Origin: Candidatus Allofournierella merdipullorum
GTDB taxonomy: Bacteria > Bacillota > Clostridia > Oscillospirales > Ruminococcaceae
Direction of reading: 5' to 3'
Length of the DNA stretch: 45,380 nucleotides
NCBI GenBank assembly: GCA_019116345.1
Contig: DXBV01000081.1
Span: 1-45,380, forward strand
Below are positions 1 through 6,859 of the stretch, piece by piece. A program made the position numbers and the translations under genes. The notes beneath the pieces were generated by a model. The model did not search any database. It saw nothing but the letters and a program-made list of their open reading frames with translations, and was not told the DNA's origin. Each line of letters opens with the position of its first letter. The first letter of the stretch is position 1.

Positions 1-112
1 TGCCGATTACGCGGAGGTCCCACCTGTTCCCATTCCGAACACAGTAGTTAAGCTCCGTAGTGCCGAAGATACTTGGTTGGAGACGACCTGGGAAAATAGG
101 TAGGCGCCGGCT
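1..112 (+). rRNA. rrf: 5S ribosomal RNA, 5' end cut by the window
   Basis: The stretch has the conserved 5S core: CCCATTCCGAACACAG followed by AGTTAAGCTCC, then the loop E/helix IV region and a 3' end (GGCGCCGGCT) that would close helix I. The first bases of helix I are missing because the window opens inside the gene. The rest of the rRNA operon, or a lone 5S gene, must lie to the left. No tRNA follows it. Confidence 0.9.
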
Positions 113-130
113 TTCTCTTTGCCCTTTTTT

Positions 131-165
131 AGGCCCTTGCCCATCCGGCAGGGGTCTTTTCTTTT
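131..165 (+). terminator. Rho-independent terminator after 5S rRNA
   Basis: An 11-bp stem (131-141 with 147-157, two G-U pairs, 5-nt loop) is followed by TTTTCTTTT. It ends the rRNA transcription unit. Confidence 0.85.
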
Positions 166-420
166 GATTGTAAGAGGGGCGTGACTGGTGAGGTGCTGAA
201 ACGGCAGAGGGCTTTGGACGGGCTTGTGGGGGAGAGACATCCGTCGCCGGAGCGGCAAGTTGCAGACACGCTGAGCTGAGCCACAGGGGCGGACACGATT
301 GTCGGTTTGCCTTTGTTCAGCAAGGCTTTATGTTTAAAGAATGCGCGCCGCGTGAAAGCCCCTTTCCTTTTTCTTTGTTTTGTGCGATGATAAAGAAGAG
401 AAAGGAAGTGCGGAACATCC
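166..420. other. Intergenic stretch between 5S rRNA and the HAD gene
   Basis: I see no coding sequence, tRNA or clear repeat here. The only candidate signals are a weak sigma-A-like promoter near 307-334 and the purine-rich ribosome binding site AAAGGAAG just before the next gene. Confidence 0.6.
307..334 (+). promoter_or_regulatory. Possible promoter of the HAD gene
   Basis: TTGCCT, a 16-bp spacer and TATGTT lie about 90 bp before the start codon. Four of six bases match the consensus in each box, so this is a modest candidate. Confidence 0.35.
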
Positions 421-1080
421 ATGCTGAAATTTCCCTGCCTTGTGCTGGATCACGATGACACCGTGGTGCGCAGCACACCGACCATCCACTATCCGGCGTT
501 TGTTGAGGCACTAAAGAAGCTTCGCCCGGATATTCACTGGACCCTGGAGCAGTTCATCGCCTATAATTTTGACCCGGGCTTCGAGGCATTGTGCAGGGAT
601 ATTCTGCATTTTACACCTGAAGAAATGGCCATTCAGGAAGCCGGCTGGCTTGCATGGTCCAACGCGAACATCGCGCCTGCCTTTGAGGGGATGGACCGTC
701 TGCTTCGCCGTTTCAAAGAGCAGGACGGGCTGGTCTGCGTGGTGAGCCACTCCAACAGCGTGACCATTCGCAGGGACTACAAGCATCACTTCGGCTTTGA
801 GCCGGATCTGATCTTTGGCTGGGAGCTGGGAACGGACAAGCGAAAACCCGCGCCCTGGCCGCTGGAACAGATCATGACGCGCTTTGACCTTGCCCCCGGG
901 CAGCTGCTGATGGTGGATGACCTAAAGCCCGGCTGGCAGATGGCCAAAACCTGCGGAGTGCCCTTTGCTTTTGCGGGGTGGGGCTGCGAAGTGGAGGGCG
1001 TCCGAAGCTTCATGAAGCAGAACGCGGACTACTATTTGCAGAAGGTACAGGAACTGGAAACCATTGTGCTGGGCAGCTAA
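421..1080 (+). CDS. HAD-family phosphatase
   Basis: A 219-residue haloacid dehalogenase-superfamily hydrolase, probably a cytosolic Mg2+-dependent phosphatase. Motif I is LDHDDT (D10 nucleophile, D12 acid/base). Motif II is VVSHS. A conserved lysine lies in the KRKPAP stretch and motif IV is VDDLKPG. The helical region between motifs I and II is a small C1-type cap like that of phosphoglycolate phosphatase and beta-phosphoglucomutase relatives. The substrate cannot be read from the sequence. It stands alone between the rRNA terminator and the rplU promoter. The start follows AAAGGAAG by about 11 nt. The family is secure and the substrate unknown. Confidence 0.88.
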   Translation: MLKFPCLVLDHDDTVVRSTPTIHYPAFVEALKKLRPDIHWTLEQFIAYNFDPGFEALCRDILHFTPEEMAIQEAGWLAWSNANIAPAFEGMDRLLRRFKEQDGLVCVVSHSNSVTIRRDYKHHFGFEPDLIFGWELGTDKRKPAPWPLEQIMTRFDLAPGQLLMVDDLKPGWQMAKTCGVPFAFAGWGCEVEGVRSFMKQNADYYLQKVQELETIVLGS

Positions 1081-1139
1081 TGCATTTTGCCCCGCGCCGC
1101 TGCATCATACTGCCGATGTAAGACGAAAAATGGCTTGAT

Positions 1140-1163
1140 ACAGGCAAAAAAACGCCTGTTTAT
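1140..1163 (+). terminator. Weak hairpin after the HAD gene
   Basis: ACAGGC and GCCTGT pair across an A-rich loop and are followed by TTTAT. The stem is only 6 bp, so termination would be partial. Confidence 0.4.
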
Positions 1164-1175
1164 CCGTAAAAACTA

Positions 1176-1204
1176 TTGCAATCCGCAAAGGTTTGTGGTA
1201 TAGT
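1176..1204 (+). promoter_or_regulatory. Sigma-A promoter of the rplU operon
   Basis: TTGCAA (1176-1181), a 17-bp spacer and TATAGT (1199-1204). Initiation near 1211 would give a leader of about 85 nt before rplU. Confidence 0.85.
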
Positions 1205-1210
1205 ATTAAG

Positions 1211-1294
1211 GCCGCATGGTTTGGGCATCCAAGAGGTGTGAAACATTCACCCGCCTTATCGTCCAGCGAGACTTATATAAGAGAGGCAAAAACT
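1211..1294 (+). promoter_or_regulatory. rplU 5' leader, probable L21 autoregulatory element
   Basis: The leader can form a hairpin GGTG/CACC (1235-1251). A second pairing, CTTAT (1255-1259) with ATAAG (1277-1281), ends on the first base of the ribosome binding site GAGAGG. L21 leaders that sense the ribosomal protein are known in Firmicutes. Position and structure fit that role, but I cannot confirm a match to a covariance model. Confidence 0.5.
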
Positions 1295-1606
1295 ATGTAC
1301 GCGATCATCGTTACCGGTGGCAAGCAGTACCGCGTCCAGAAGGGCGACGTGGTCTTCGTTGAGAAGCTGAACGCCGAGGAAGGCTCCACTGTCAAGTTCG
1401 AGAACGTCCTGGCTGTGGGCGGCGAAGGCGACACCAAAGTGGGTGCTCCCAATGTTGAGGGCGCCAGCGTGGAAGCCAAGGTCGTCAAGAACGGCAAGGG
1501 CAAGAAGCTGAACATCATCACCTATCGTCCCAAGAAGGGCAGCGCCCGCCGTATGGGCCATCGTCAGCCCTACACCAAGGTCGAGATCACCGCGATCAAC
1601 GGTTAA
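1295..1606 (+). CDS. rplU: 50S ribosomal protein L21
   Basis: A 103-residue bL21. The N-terminus [18 protein letters not shown] is the family signature and the C-terminus carries the basic [17 protein letters not shown] stretch that contacts 23S rRNA. The frame stays open upstream into the leader. The ATG at 1295 is chosen because it follows GAGAGG by 8 nt and gives the usual length. It is first in rplU-rpmA-obgE-mrnC. The ribosomal-processing protease gene prp, which separates rplU and rpmA in most Firmicutes, is absent from the 19-bp gap. Confidence 0.98.
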   Translation: MYAIIVTGGKQYRVQKGDVVFVEKLNAEEGSTVKFENVLAVGGEGDTKVGAPNVEGASVEAKVVKNGKGKKLNIITYRPKKGSARRMGHRQPYTKVEITAING

Positions 1607-1625
1607 GTAATGGAGGTGTAACACA

Positions 1626-1877
1626 ATGGCACATAAAAAAGGCGTAGGTTCTACCAAGAACGGCCGCGATTCCGAGTCCAAGCGTCTGGGCGTCAAGCGC
1701 GCCGACGGTCAGTTCGTGCTGGCCGGCAACATTCTGGTTCGTCAGCGTGGTACCCACATTCACCCCGGTGAGAACGTGGGCAAGGGCAGCGACGACACCC
1801 TGTTCGCTCTGGTTGACGGCAAGGTCAGCTTTGAGCGCATGGGCCGCGACCGCAAGAAGGTCAGCGTCCGCCAGTAA
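1626..1877 (+). CDS. rpmA: 50S ribosomal protein L27 without a cleavable leader
   Basis: An 83-residue bL27, whose N-terminal tail reaches the peptidyl-transferase centre. It starts directly with [16 protein letters not shown], as in Proteobacteria. Firmicute L27 usually carries about nine extra residues (xxxLNLQFFA type) removed by the protease Prp. Here the codons before the ATG are in frame with a TAA at 1608-1610 and contain no other start, so no extension can be encoded. The ribosome binding site GGAGG lies 9 nt upstream. A strong terminator follows. Confidence 0.98.
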   Translation: MAHKKGVGSTKNGRDSESKRLGVKRADGQFVLAGNILVRQRGTHIHPGENVGKGSDDTLFALVDGKVSFERMGRDRKKVSVRQ

Positions 1878-1885
1878 TGGTTTGC

Positions 1886-1917
1886 AAAGCCGCAGGGGCC
1901 AGCCCCTGCGGCTTTTT
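1886..1917 (+). terminator. Terminator after rpmA
   Basis: A 13-bp GC-rich stem (AAGCCGCAGGGG and its complement) with a very short loop is followed by TTTTT. It separates rplU-rpmA from obgE, which may be reached by readthrough. Confidence 0.9.
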
Positions 1918-1975
1918 GGTTTAAGCGCCCCGCGCGCGGGCACACTGTTTACGAACAACGAATAAGGAGTATAGT

Positions 1976-3250
1976 ATGTCCATGTTTGTAGATGTGGCCA
2001 AGATCACCATCAAGGCCGGCAAGGGCGGCGACGGCGCGGTGAGTTTCCACCGTGAGAAGTTCGTGGCGGCCGGCGGCCCCGACGGCGGCGACGGCGGCCG
2101 GGGCGGCAACGTGGTATTTGTGGCCGACGATAACCTGTCCACTCTGATGGACTTCCGCTACAAGCGCAAGTATGTGGCCGAAGCCGGCCAGAACGGCGGC
2201 GCGGCCCGCTGCACCGGCAGAAACGCGCCGGATCTCGTCATCCGTGTGCCCCGCGGCACCCTGGTGAAAGAGGCGAACACCGGCCTTGTGATGGCGGACA
2301 TCTCCGGCAACGAGCCGGTGGTGGTGGCCAAAGGCGGCCGGGGCGGCTGGGGCAACACCCATTTTGCCACTCCCACCCGCCAGATCCCCAAATTTGCCAA
2401 GCCCGGCCTGCCCGGCCAGGAGTTTGAGGTGCGGCTGGAGCTGAAGCTGATCGCCGATGTGGGCCTGATCGGTTTCCCTAACGTGGGCAAATCTACCCTC
2501 ATCAGTGTTATCAGCGCGGCCAAGCCCAAGATCGCCAACTATCATTTCACCACTCTGTCCCCGGTGCTGGGCGTGGTGCGTGTGGGCCCGGAGCAGAGCT
2601 TTGTGGCCGCCGACATCCCCGGCCTCATCGAAGGCGCCAGCGAGGGCGTGGGCCTGGGCCACGACTTCCTGCGCCACGTGGAGCGCTGCCGTCTGCTGCT
2701 GCATGTGGTGGACGTCTCCGGCTGCGAAGGCCGCGACCCCGTGGAGGATTTCGAGAAGATCAACGCGGAGCTTGAGAATTTCAGCCCGGAGCTGGCGGCC
2801 CGACCCCAAATCGTGCTGGGCAACAAGTGCGACATCGCCACCGAAGAGCAGATCGAGGCCTTCCGCGCCTACATCGAGGGCAAGGGCCTGACCTTCCTGC
2901 CCATCTCCGCCGCGGCCAACCAGGGCCTCAAGGCTCTGCCCGGCCTTGTTTGGGAGCAGCTTCAGACGTTGCCCCCGGTGCAGACTTTCGAGGCGGAGTA
3001 TGTGCCCCAGGCGGTGCCGGTGGGCGAGCGCAGCTACACCATCGAAAAGACCGGCGAGCACGAGTTCTCCATCGACGCGCCCTGGCTGGAGCGCATTCTG
3101 GCCGGCAGCGACGTGGACGACTACGAGAGCCTGCAGTACTTCCAGCGCCAGTTGGGAGACAGCGGCATCCTGAACGACCTGGTGGCTCAGGGCGTGCAGG
3201 AGGACGACACCATCAAGATCGGCGAGTACGAGTTCGACTATATCTTCTGA
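1976..3250 (+). CDS. obgE: GTPase Obg/CgtA
   Basis: A 424-residue Obg GTPase acting in 50S subunit maturation and stress control. It has all three domains of the Gram-positive form: the glycine-rich Obg fold (1-158, with GGDGG and GGRGG repeats), the G domain (about 160-330), and a C-terminal OCT domain. G1 is GFPNVGKS at 166-173, G3 DIPGL, G4 NKCD and G5 SAA. The start follows AAGGAG by 7 nt; a second in-frame ATG two codons later is also possible. The place right after rplU-rpmA is conserved in bacteria. Confidence 0.98.
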   Translation: MSMFVDVAKITIKAGKGGDGAVSFHREKFVAAGGPDGGDGGRGGNVVFVADDNLSTLMDFRYKRKYVAEAGQNGGAARCTGRNAPDLVIRVPRGTLVKEANTGLVMADISGNEPVVVAKGGRGGWGNTHFATPTRQIPKFAKPGLPGQEFEVRLELKLIADVGLIGFPNVGKSTLISVISAAKPKIANYHFTTLSPVLGVVRVGPEQSFVAADIPGLIEGASEGVGLGHDFLRHVERCRLLLHVVDVSGCEGRDPVEDFEKINAELENFSPELAARPQIVLGNKCDIATEEQIEAFRAYIEGKGLTFLPISAAANQGLKALPGLVWEQLQTLPPVQTFEAEYVPQAVPVGERSYTIEKTGEHEFSIDAPWLERILAGSDVDDYESLQYFQRQLGDSGILNDLVAQGVQEDDTIKIGEYEFDYIF

Positions 3251-3287
3251 GAAGGCGGGCGCAGCCCGCAAAAAGGAGCTGGAACGT

Positions 3288-3707
3288 TTGTATCTGGAGA
3301 GCGAAACGCCGGTGGACATCCACGAGCAGTCGCCGCTGAACCTGGCTTTTGTGGGGGACGGCGTGCTGGAACTGCTGGTGCGCCGCCGGCTGGTGGAGCG
3401 CACCCGCCTCACCCCCGGCAAGCTGCACGCCGTGTGCGTGAAGTATGTATCCGCGAAGGGGCAGAGCAAGGCGCTGGAGGTCATCGAGCCGATGCTCACC
3501 GAGGCCGAACAGGCGGTGCTGCGCCGTGGGCGCAACGCCAGCAAAGCCACGGTGGCAAAACACGCCACGCCCCGGGAATACCGCGCCTCCACCGGCTTTG
3601 AGGCGCTGTTGGGCTGGCTGTTTCTTACCGGCCAGACCGCACGCATCGAAGAGCTGTTCGAGGCGCTGTGGGCCGGCTTCGATCCGCTGGAAAAGCCGGC
3701 GGAATAA
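3288..3707 (+). CDS. mrnC: Mini-ribonuclease 3
   Basis: A 139-residue RNase III-type endonuclease lacking the double-stranded-RNA-binding domain. The family is known for 23S rRNA 3' maturation. The catalytic helix reads NLAFVGDGVLELLVRR (Asp24) and the second acidic helix reads GFEALLGWLFL. Conserved K..A..Q residues lie between them. The start is TTG at 3288, 9 nt after AAAAGGAG; no ATG suits. It follows obgE by 37 bp and is probably co-transcribed. In many Firmicutes the gene follows cysS, so this location is less common. Confidence 0.92.
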   Translation: MYLESETPVDIHEQSPLNLAFVGDGVLELLVRRRLVERTRLTPGKLHAVCVKYVSAKGQSKALEVIEPMLTEAEQAVLRRGRNASKATVAKHATPREYRASTGFEALLGWLFLTGQTARIEELFEALWAGFDPLEKPAE

Positions 3708-3727
3708 GCACGGAGAACGCAAAGAGC

Positions 3728-3763
3728 GGGGGCCGGGCGGTTCATCCCGCCCGGCCCCCCGTT
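3728..3763. terminator. Bidirectional terminator between mrnC and the small protein gene
   Basis: A 13-bp stem of almost pure G and C (3728-3740 with 3747-3759, loop TTCAT) is followed on the plus strand by GTTTGTGTTT. It lies between two convergent genes. Confidence 0.8.
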
Positions 3764-3779
3764 TGTGTTTGGAACGCTG

Positions 3780-3944
3780 TTATTTGGTGCCTTTGGTGCT
3801 GGCGCAGTTCTTGGCGCCGTTCTTCGCGGTGTTGGTGGACTTGCTGTTCACAGGGTTGGGCGCCATGTTCTTCGCGCCGGTCTTGTCGTACTGAGAGGTG
3901 GTCTTGGCGTTCTGGCTGCTGGTCTTGGTGTTGCGATTGTCCAT
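3780..3944 (-). CDS. Small hydrophilic protein, possibly a spore protein
   Basis: 54 residues, MDNRNTKTSSQNAKTTSQYD at the start, rich in Asn, Lys, Thr, Ser and Ala and without hydrophobic segments. Two loosely similar halves carry the pattern N-x-K-x-S/T. A good ribosome binding site (AAAGGAG) precedes the ATG. I do not recognise a family. Composition and length resemble small acid-soluble spore proteins (gamma type or Tlp), and the upstream sequence fits a sigma-G promoter, so a forespore role is inferred. It is transcribed away from the methyltransferase gene and converges on mrnC. The coding call is firm and the function tentative. Confidence 0.7.
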   Translation of the reverse strand: MDNRNTKTSSQNAKTTSQYDKTGAKNMAPNPVNSKSTNTAKNGAKNCASTKGTK

Positions 3945-3998
3945 GATGATTGTCTCCTTTCCTTGACGGGGGCGGCTGTTTGTCTGCCCCTTCGTTCC

Positions 3999-4028
3999 TA
4001 TTCTGCCCCGGCGCGGGGCGGTTATGCA
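3999..4028 (-). promoter_or_regulatory. Sigma-G-like promoter
   Basis: On the minus strand TGCATA (4028-4023), a 17-bp spacer and CAGAATA (4005-3999) match the Bacillus sigma-G pattern TGMATA-N17/18-CATACTA at 6/6 and 5/7 positions. It lies about 55 bp before the 54-residue protein. No good sigma-A promoter is visible there. Confidence 0.4.
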
Positions 4029-4041
4029 AAGGCGGTGGAGT

Positions 4042-5403
4042 ATGTACCCGGAATATTTTGAAGCGAGAGAGCGCGCGCTGCTGGGCGAACGGTTCGACAG
4101 CCTGTTTGCCGCACCCGAGGCCCCGGCAAGGGGGCTGACGGTGAACGGTCTGCGCTGTACCCCCGAGTGGCTGGTTCGGCGACTGGATGCGCCGCTGACG
4201 CCCTCGCCCTTCTGCCCGACCGGTCTGGTGCTGGGCGACAGCGAGCTGCGACTGGGCAAGCATCCCTATCATCACGCGGGCGCATTCTATCTGCAGGAGC
4301 CTTCGGCCAGCGCCCCGGCGGCGCTGCTGGAGGTGCAGCCCGGCCATCGAGTGCTGGACATGTGCGCCGCGCCCGGCGGCAAGAGCAGCCAGCTGGCTGC
4401 GGCGCTGGAAGGGCAGGGGGTGCTGGTGAGCAACGAGTACGAGCCTGCCCGCGCCCAAGCGCTGATGAGCAATCTGGAACGGATGGGCCCGGTGAATTCC
4501 GTCATCACCTCCGGTGATACCGCCCGGCTCGCGGCGGCGCTGCCCGGCTGGTTTGACCGGGTGCTGGTGGACGCTCCCTGTTCCGGCGAGGGGATGTTCC
4601 GCAAGGAACCCCAGGCGGTGGCCCAGCACAGCCAGGCTTTGGTGGCTCGGTGCGCTGCTCTGGGCGCCGAGATCCTGGAAAACGCCGCTGCTGTGCTGGC
4701 CCCCGGCGGGCTGCTGGTCTATTCCACCTGCACCTTCGCGCCCGAGGAGGACGAGGGTCAGATCGGGCACTTTCTGGCCTTGCACCCTGAGTTTGAGTTG
4801 CTGGACTGCGGCGTTTCCTTCGGCGCGCCCGGCGAAGAAAACCGATGCGGTGACCATCCCTTCCCGGCGGACAAGACCCGCCGCATCTGGCCTGCCCAGG
4901 GCGGCGAAGGCCACTTTATGGCGAAACTTCGGAAAAGCCCGGAGGCTGCCGTCCCCACGCCCCGCCGGGTAAAACCCGCTCGTCCGGGCAAGCCCTGCGC
5001 CGAGTGGCTGGCCTTTGCGGCGGAGTATTTCCCGGCGCTCAAAGAGCGGAACACGCAGGCAGCAGGGGAGAGGCTGTTCCTGACTCCTTCCGCATGGCAG
5101 GGCGAGGGCCTCAAGCTGAACATCGCCCGCTGCGGTGTGGCGCTGGGCCGGGCCCAGAAAGGCCGCTTTGAGCCGGACCATCACCTGTTCATGGCCTATG
5201 GCCCGGATTGCGAGAACCGGGAAGAACTGACCCTGGACGATCCGCGCACCGAGGCCTGGCTACGGGGCGAGGAGATCAAGGCGGTCACCGCGAAGAACGG
5301 TTGGTGCGCTGTACTGGTGGACGGTCTGCCCTTGGGCGGCGGCAAGGTGAGCAGCGGCCGGGTGAAGAATCACTATCCCAAGGCGCTGCGAAACCTCAAG
5401 TGA
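4042..5403 (+). CDS. RsmF-like rRNA (cytosine-C5) methyltransferase
   Basis: A 453-residue SAM-dependent NOL1/NOP2/Sun (RsmF/YebU-type) methyltransferase. The SAM-binding motif CAAPGGKS is at 108-115. The catalytic DAPCSGEG puts a cysteine at 180, and the STCTF motif a second at 230, the pair needed for m5C formation and product release. The C-terminal third (about 300-453) corresponds to the RsmF rRNA-binding region plus a PUA-like tail. An ATG at 4024 is also in frame. The ATG at 4042 is preferred because MYPEYFEARERALLGE resembles the family start and AAAGG lies 9 nt before it. A GNAT gene follows 16 bp later. Confidence 0.93.
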   Translation: MYPEYFEARERALLGERFDSLFAAPEAPARGLTVNGLRCTPEWLVRRLDAPLTPSPFCPTGLVLGDSELRLGKHPYHHAGAFYLQEPSASAPAALLEVQPGHRVLDMCAAPGGKSSQLAAALEGQGVLVSNEYEPARAQALMSNLERMGPVNSVITSGDTARLAAALPGWFDRVLVDAPCSGEGMFRKEPQAVAQHSQALVARCAALGAEILENAAAVLAPGGLLVYSTCTFAPEEDEGQIGHFLALHPEFELLDCGVSFGAPGEENRCGDHPFPADKTRRIWPAQGGEGHFMAKLRKSPEAAVPTPRRVKPARPGKPCAEWLAFAAEYFPALKERNTQAAGERLFLTPSAWQGEGLKLNIARCGVALGRAQKGRFEPDHHLFMAYGPDCENREELTLDDPRTEAWLRGEEIKAVTAKNGWCAVLVDGLPLGGGKVSSGRVKNHYPKALRNLK

Positions 5404-5419
5404 CAGGGAGATGAACGCG

Positions 5420-5875
5420 ATGATACGAAACGCAGCCCTCAACGACTATGAAGCCGTGGAAGCCATTATGGAGCAGGTGCAAAACCTGCATGCCGGCTGG
5501 CGGCCGGACGTTTACCGGGCTGAAGTCACGGTCCTGCCGCCGGACTATTTCGATGAATTGGTGCGCGGCGGCCAGGCGCTGGTGTGGGAAGAAAACGGGG
5601 CCGTCGCCGGCGTTGTCGTCTACCGGGAGCGGCAGACGGGCGGCCCCGTGAAGATGGAGCGCAAGACCCTTTACATCGATTCCATCGCAGTGGACGAAGC
5701 ACATCGGGGCCGTGGCATCGGCCGCCGGCTGCTGGATGAGTGCAGGGCCATTGCCCAAAAGCGCGGCTGCTGCGGTCTGGAACTGCAGGTGAACGGGGCG
5801 AACACACGGGCGATGAAGCTTTACCGGGAATACGGGTTCGGCGAGAAATCGGTGAATATGGAGCTGAACTTCTGA
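5420..5875 (+). CDS. GNAT-family N-acetyltransferase
   Basis: A 151-residue acetyl-CoA-dependent acyltransferase. The core motif A is IDSIAVDEAHRGRGIGRRLL, containing the R/Q-x-x-G-x-G/A pyrophosphate loop. Motif B contains NTRAMKLYREYGF near the C-terminus. It resembles RimI-like and small-molecule acetyltransferases, but the substrate is not evident. An in-frame ATG at 5411 abuts the ribosome binding site AGGGAG (5405-5410). The ATG at 5420, 9 nt away, is the better start. It is probably co-transcribed with the preceding methyltransferase. Confidence 0.88.
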   Translation: MIRNAALNDYEAVEAIMEQVQNLHAGWRPDVYRAEVTVLPPDYFDELVRGGQALVWEENGAVAGVVVYRERQTGGPVKMERKTLYIDSIAVDEAHRGRGIGRRLLDECRAIAQKRGCCGLELQVNGANTRAMKLYREYGFGEKSVNMELNF

Positions 5876-5936
5876 AACACCGGCGCGAAACCGCACAAGC
5901 GGGCGGCAGAACGGCCTGTCCGGCCCGCTGCCCCCC

Positions 5937-5965
5937 TTGCCATCCCCGGCGGGATATGATAAAAT
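5937..5965 (+). promoter_or_regulatory. Promoter of yebC
   Basis: TTGCCA, a 17-bp spacer and TAAAAT. A hairpin TTGGGC/GCCCAA (5988-6006) lies in the short leader just before the AGGAGG. Confidence 0.6.
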
Positions 5966-6028
5966 TATTTAGTTAAAAGGCAATCGTTTGGGCAAAAACG
6001 GCCCAAGATAATAGGAGGAATCCAAACA

Positions 6029-6766
6029 ATGTCCGGACACAGCAAATGGAATAACATCAAGCGCAAGAAGGAGAAGACCGACGGCCAGAAGGCCAAGATC
6101 TTCACCAAGGTCGGCCGTGAGATCGCGGTGGCAGTGCGCACCGGCGGCGGCGATCCCAACTCCAACAGCAAGCTGCGCGACCTCATCGCCAAGGCCAAGA
6201 GCCTGAACGTGCCCAACGACAATATCCAGCGCATCATCAAGCGCGCTGAGGGCGGCGAGAAGGACAACTACGAGGCCATCACCTACGAAGGCTACGGCCC
6301 CTGCGGCATCGCCATGATGGTGGAGACCCTCACCGACAACCGCAACCGCACCGCGGCCAACCTGCGCCACTACTTTGATAAGTTTGGCGGCAACCTGGGC
6401 AACATGGGCTGCGTGAGCTTCATGTTCACCCAGAAGGGCGTCATCGTGCTGGACGGCGAGGGCCTGGACGAGGAGAAGGTCATGGAGGACTGCTTCGACG
6501 CCGGCGCCGAGGATTTCGATATGGGCGACGACGTGGTGGAGGTCACCTGCGATCCCGACAGCTTCTCTGACGTGCGTCAGGCGCTGGAGGACAAGGGCTA
6601 CAGCTTCATCTCTGCCGAGGTGGAGATGGTGCCCGCCACCACCACCGCCATCACCGACGCGGACAACCAGAAGCTGATGGCCAAGCTGCTGGACGCGCTG
6701 GACGACGATGACGACGTGCAGAACACCTGGCACAATCTGGAGAACGAAGAGGACCTGGATCGCTGA
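6029..6766 (+). CDS. yebC: YebC/PmpR-family regulatory protein
   Basis: A 245-residue YebC/TACO1 family protein. The N-terminus MSGHSKWNNIKRKKEKTDGQKAK and the KYEGYGP-like motif (here TYEGYGPCGIA) are diagnostic. Members have been described as transcriptional regulators and more recently as factors that help ribosomes through proline stretches, so the exact role here is open. An acidic patch near the end (DALDDDDDVQN) is typical. It begins 10 nt after a perfect AGGAGG and stands as a single gene between its own promoter and terminator. Confidence 0.96.
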   Translation: MSGHSKWNNIKRKKEKTDGQKAKIFTKVGREIAVAVRTGGGDPNSNSKLRDLIAKAKSLNVPNDNIQRIIKRAEGGEKDNYEAITYEGYGPCGIAMMVETLTDNRNRTAANLRHYFDKFGGNLGNMGCVSFMFTQKGVIVLDGEGLDEEKVMEDCFDAGAEDFDMGDDVVEVTCDPDSFSDVRQALEDKGYSFISAEVEMVPATTTAITDADNQKLMAKLLDALDDDDDVQNTWHNLENEEDLDR

Positions 6767-6785
6767 TCCCGGCTCCTTCTTACAG

Positions 6786-6835
6786 GCGCCTGTCCGTCCG
6801 ACCCTGTCCGGGGGACGGGCGGGTGCTTTCTATTT
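6786..6835 (+). terminator. Terminator after yebC
   Basis: A 14-bp stem (6786-6799 with 6813-6826, three G-U pairs) with a 13-nt loop is followed by TTTCTATTT. Confidence 0.7.
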
Positions 6836-6859
6836 ACCGCGAAAAAGGAGGCGATGTCC

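Noticed and set aside
113-420. tRNA gene or second rRNA piece after 5S
   Set aside because: No cloverleaf, T-loop consensus (GTTCRANNC) or rRNA-like segment is visible in this stretch.
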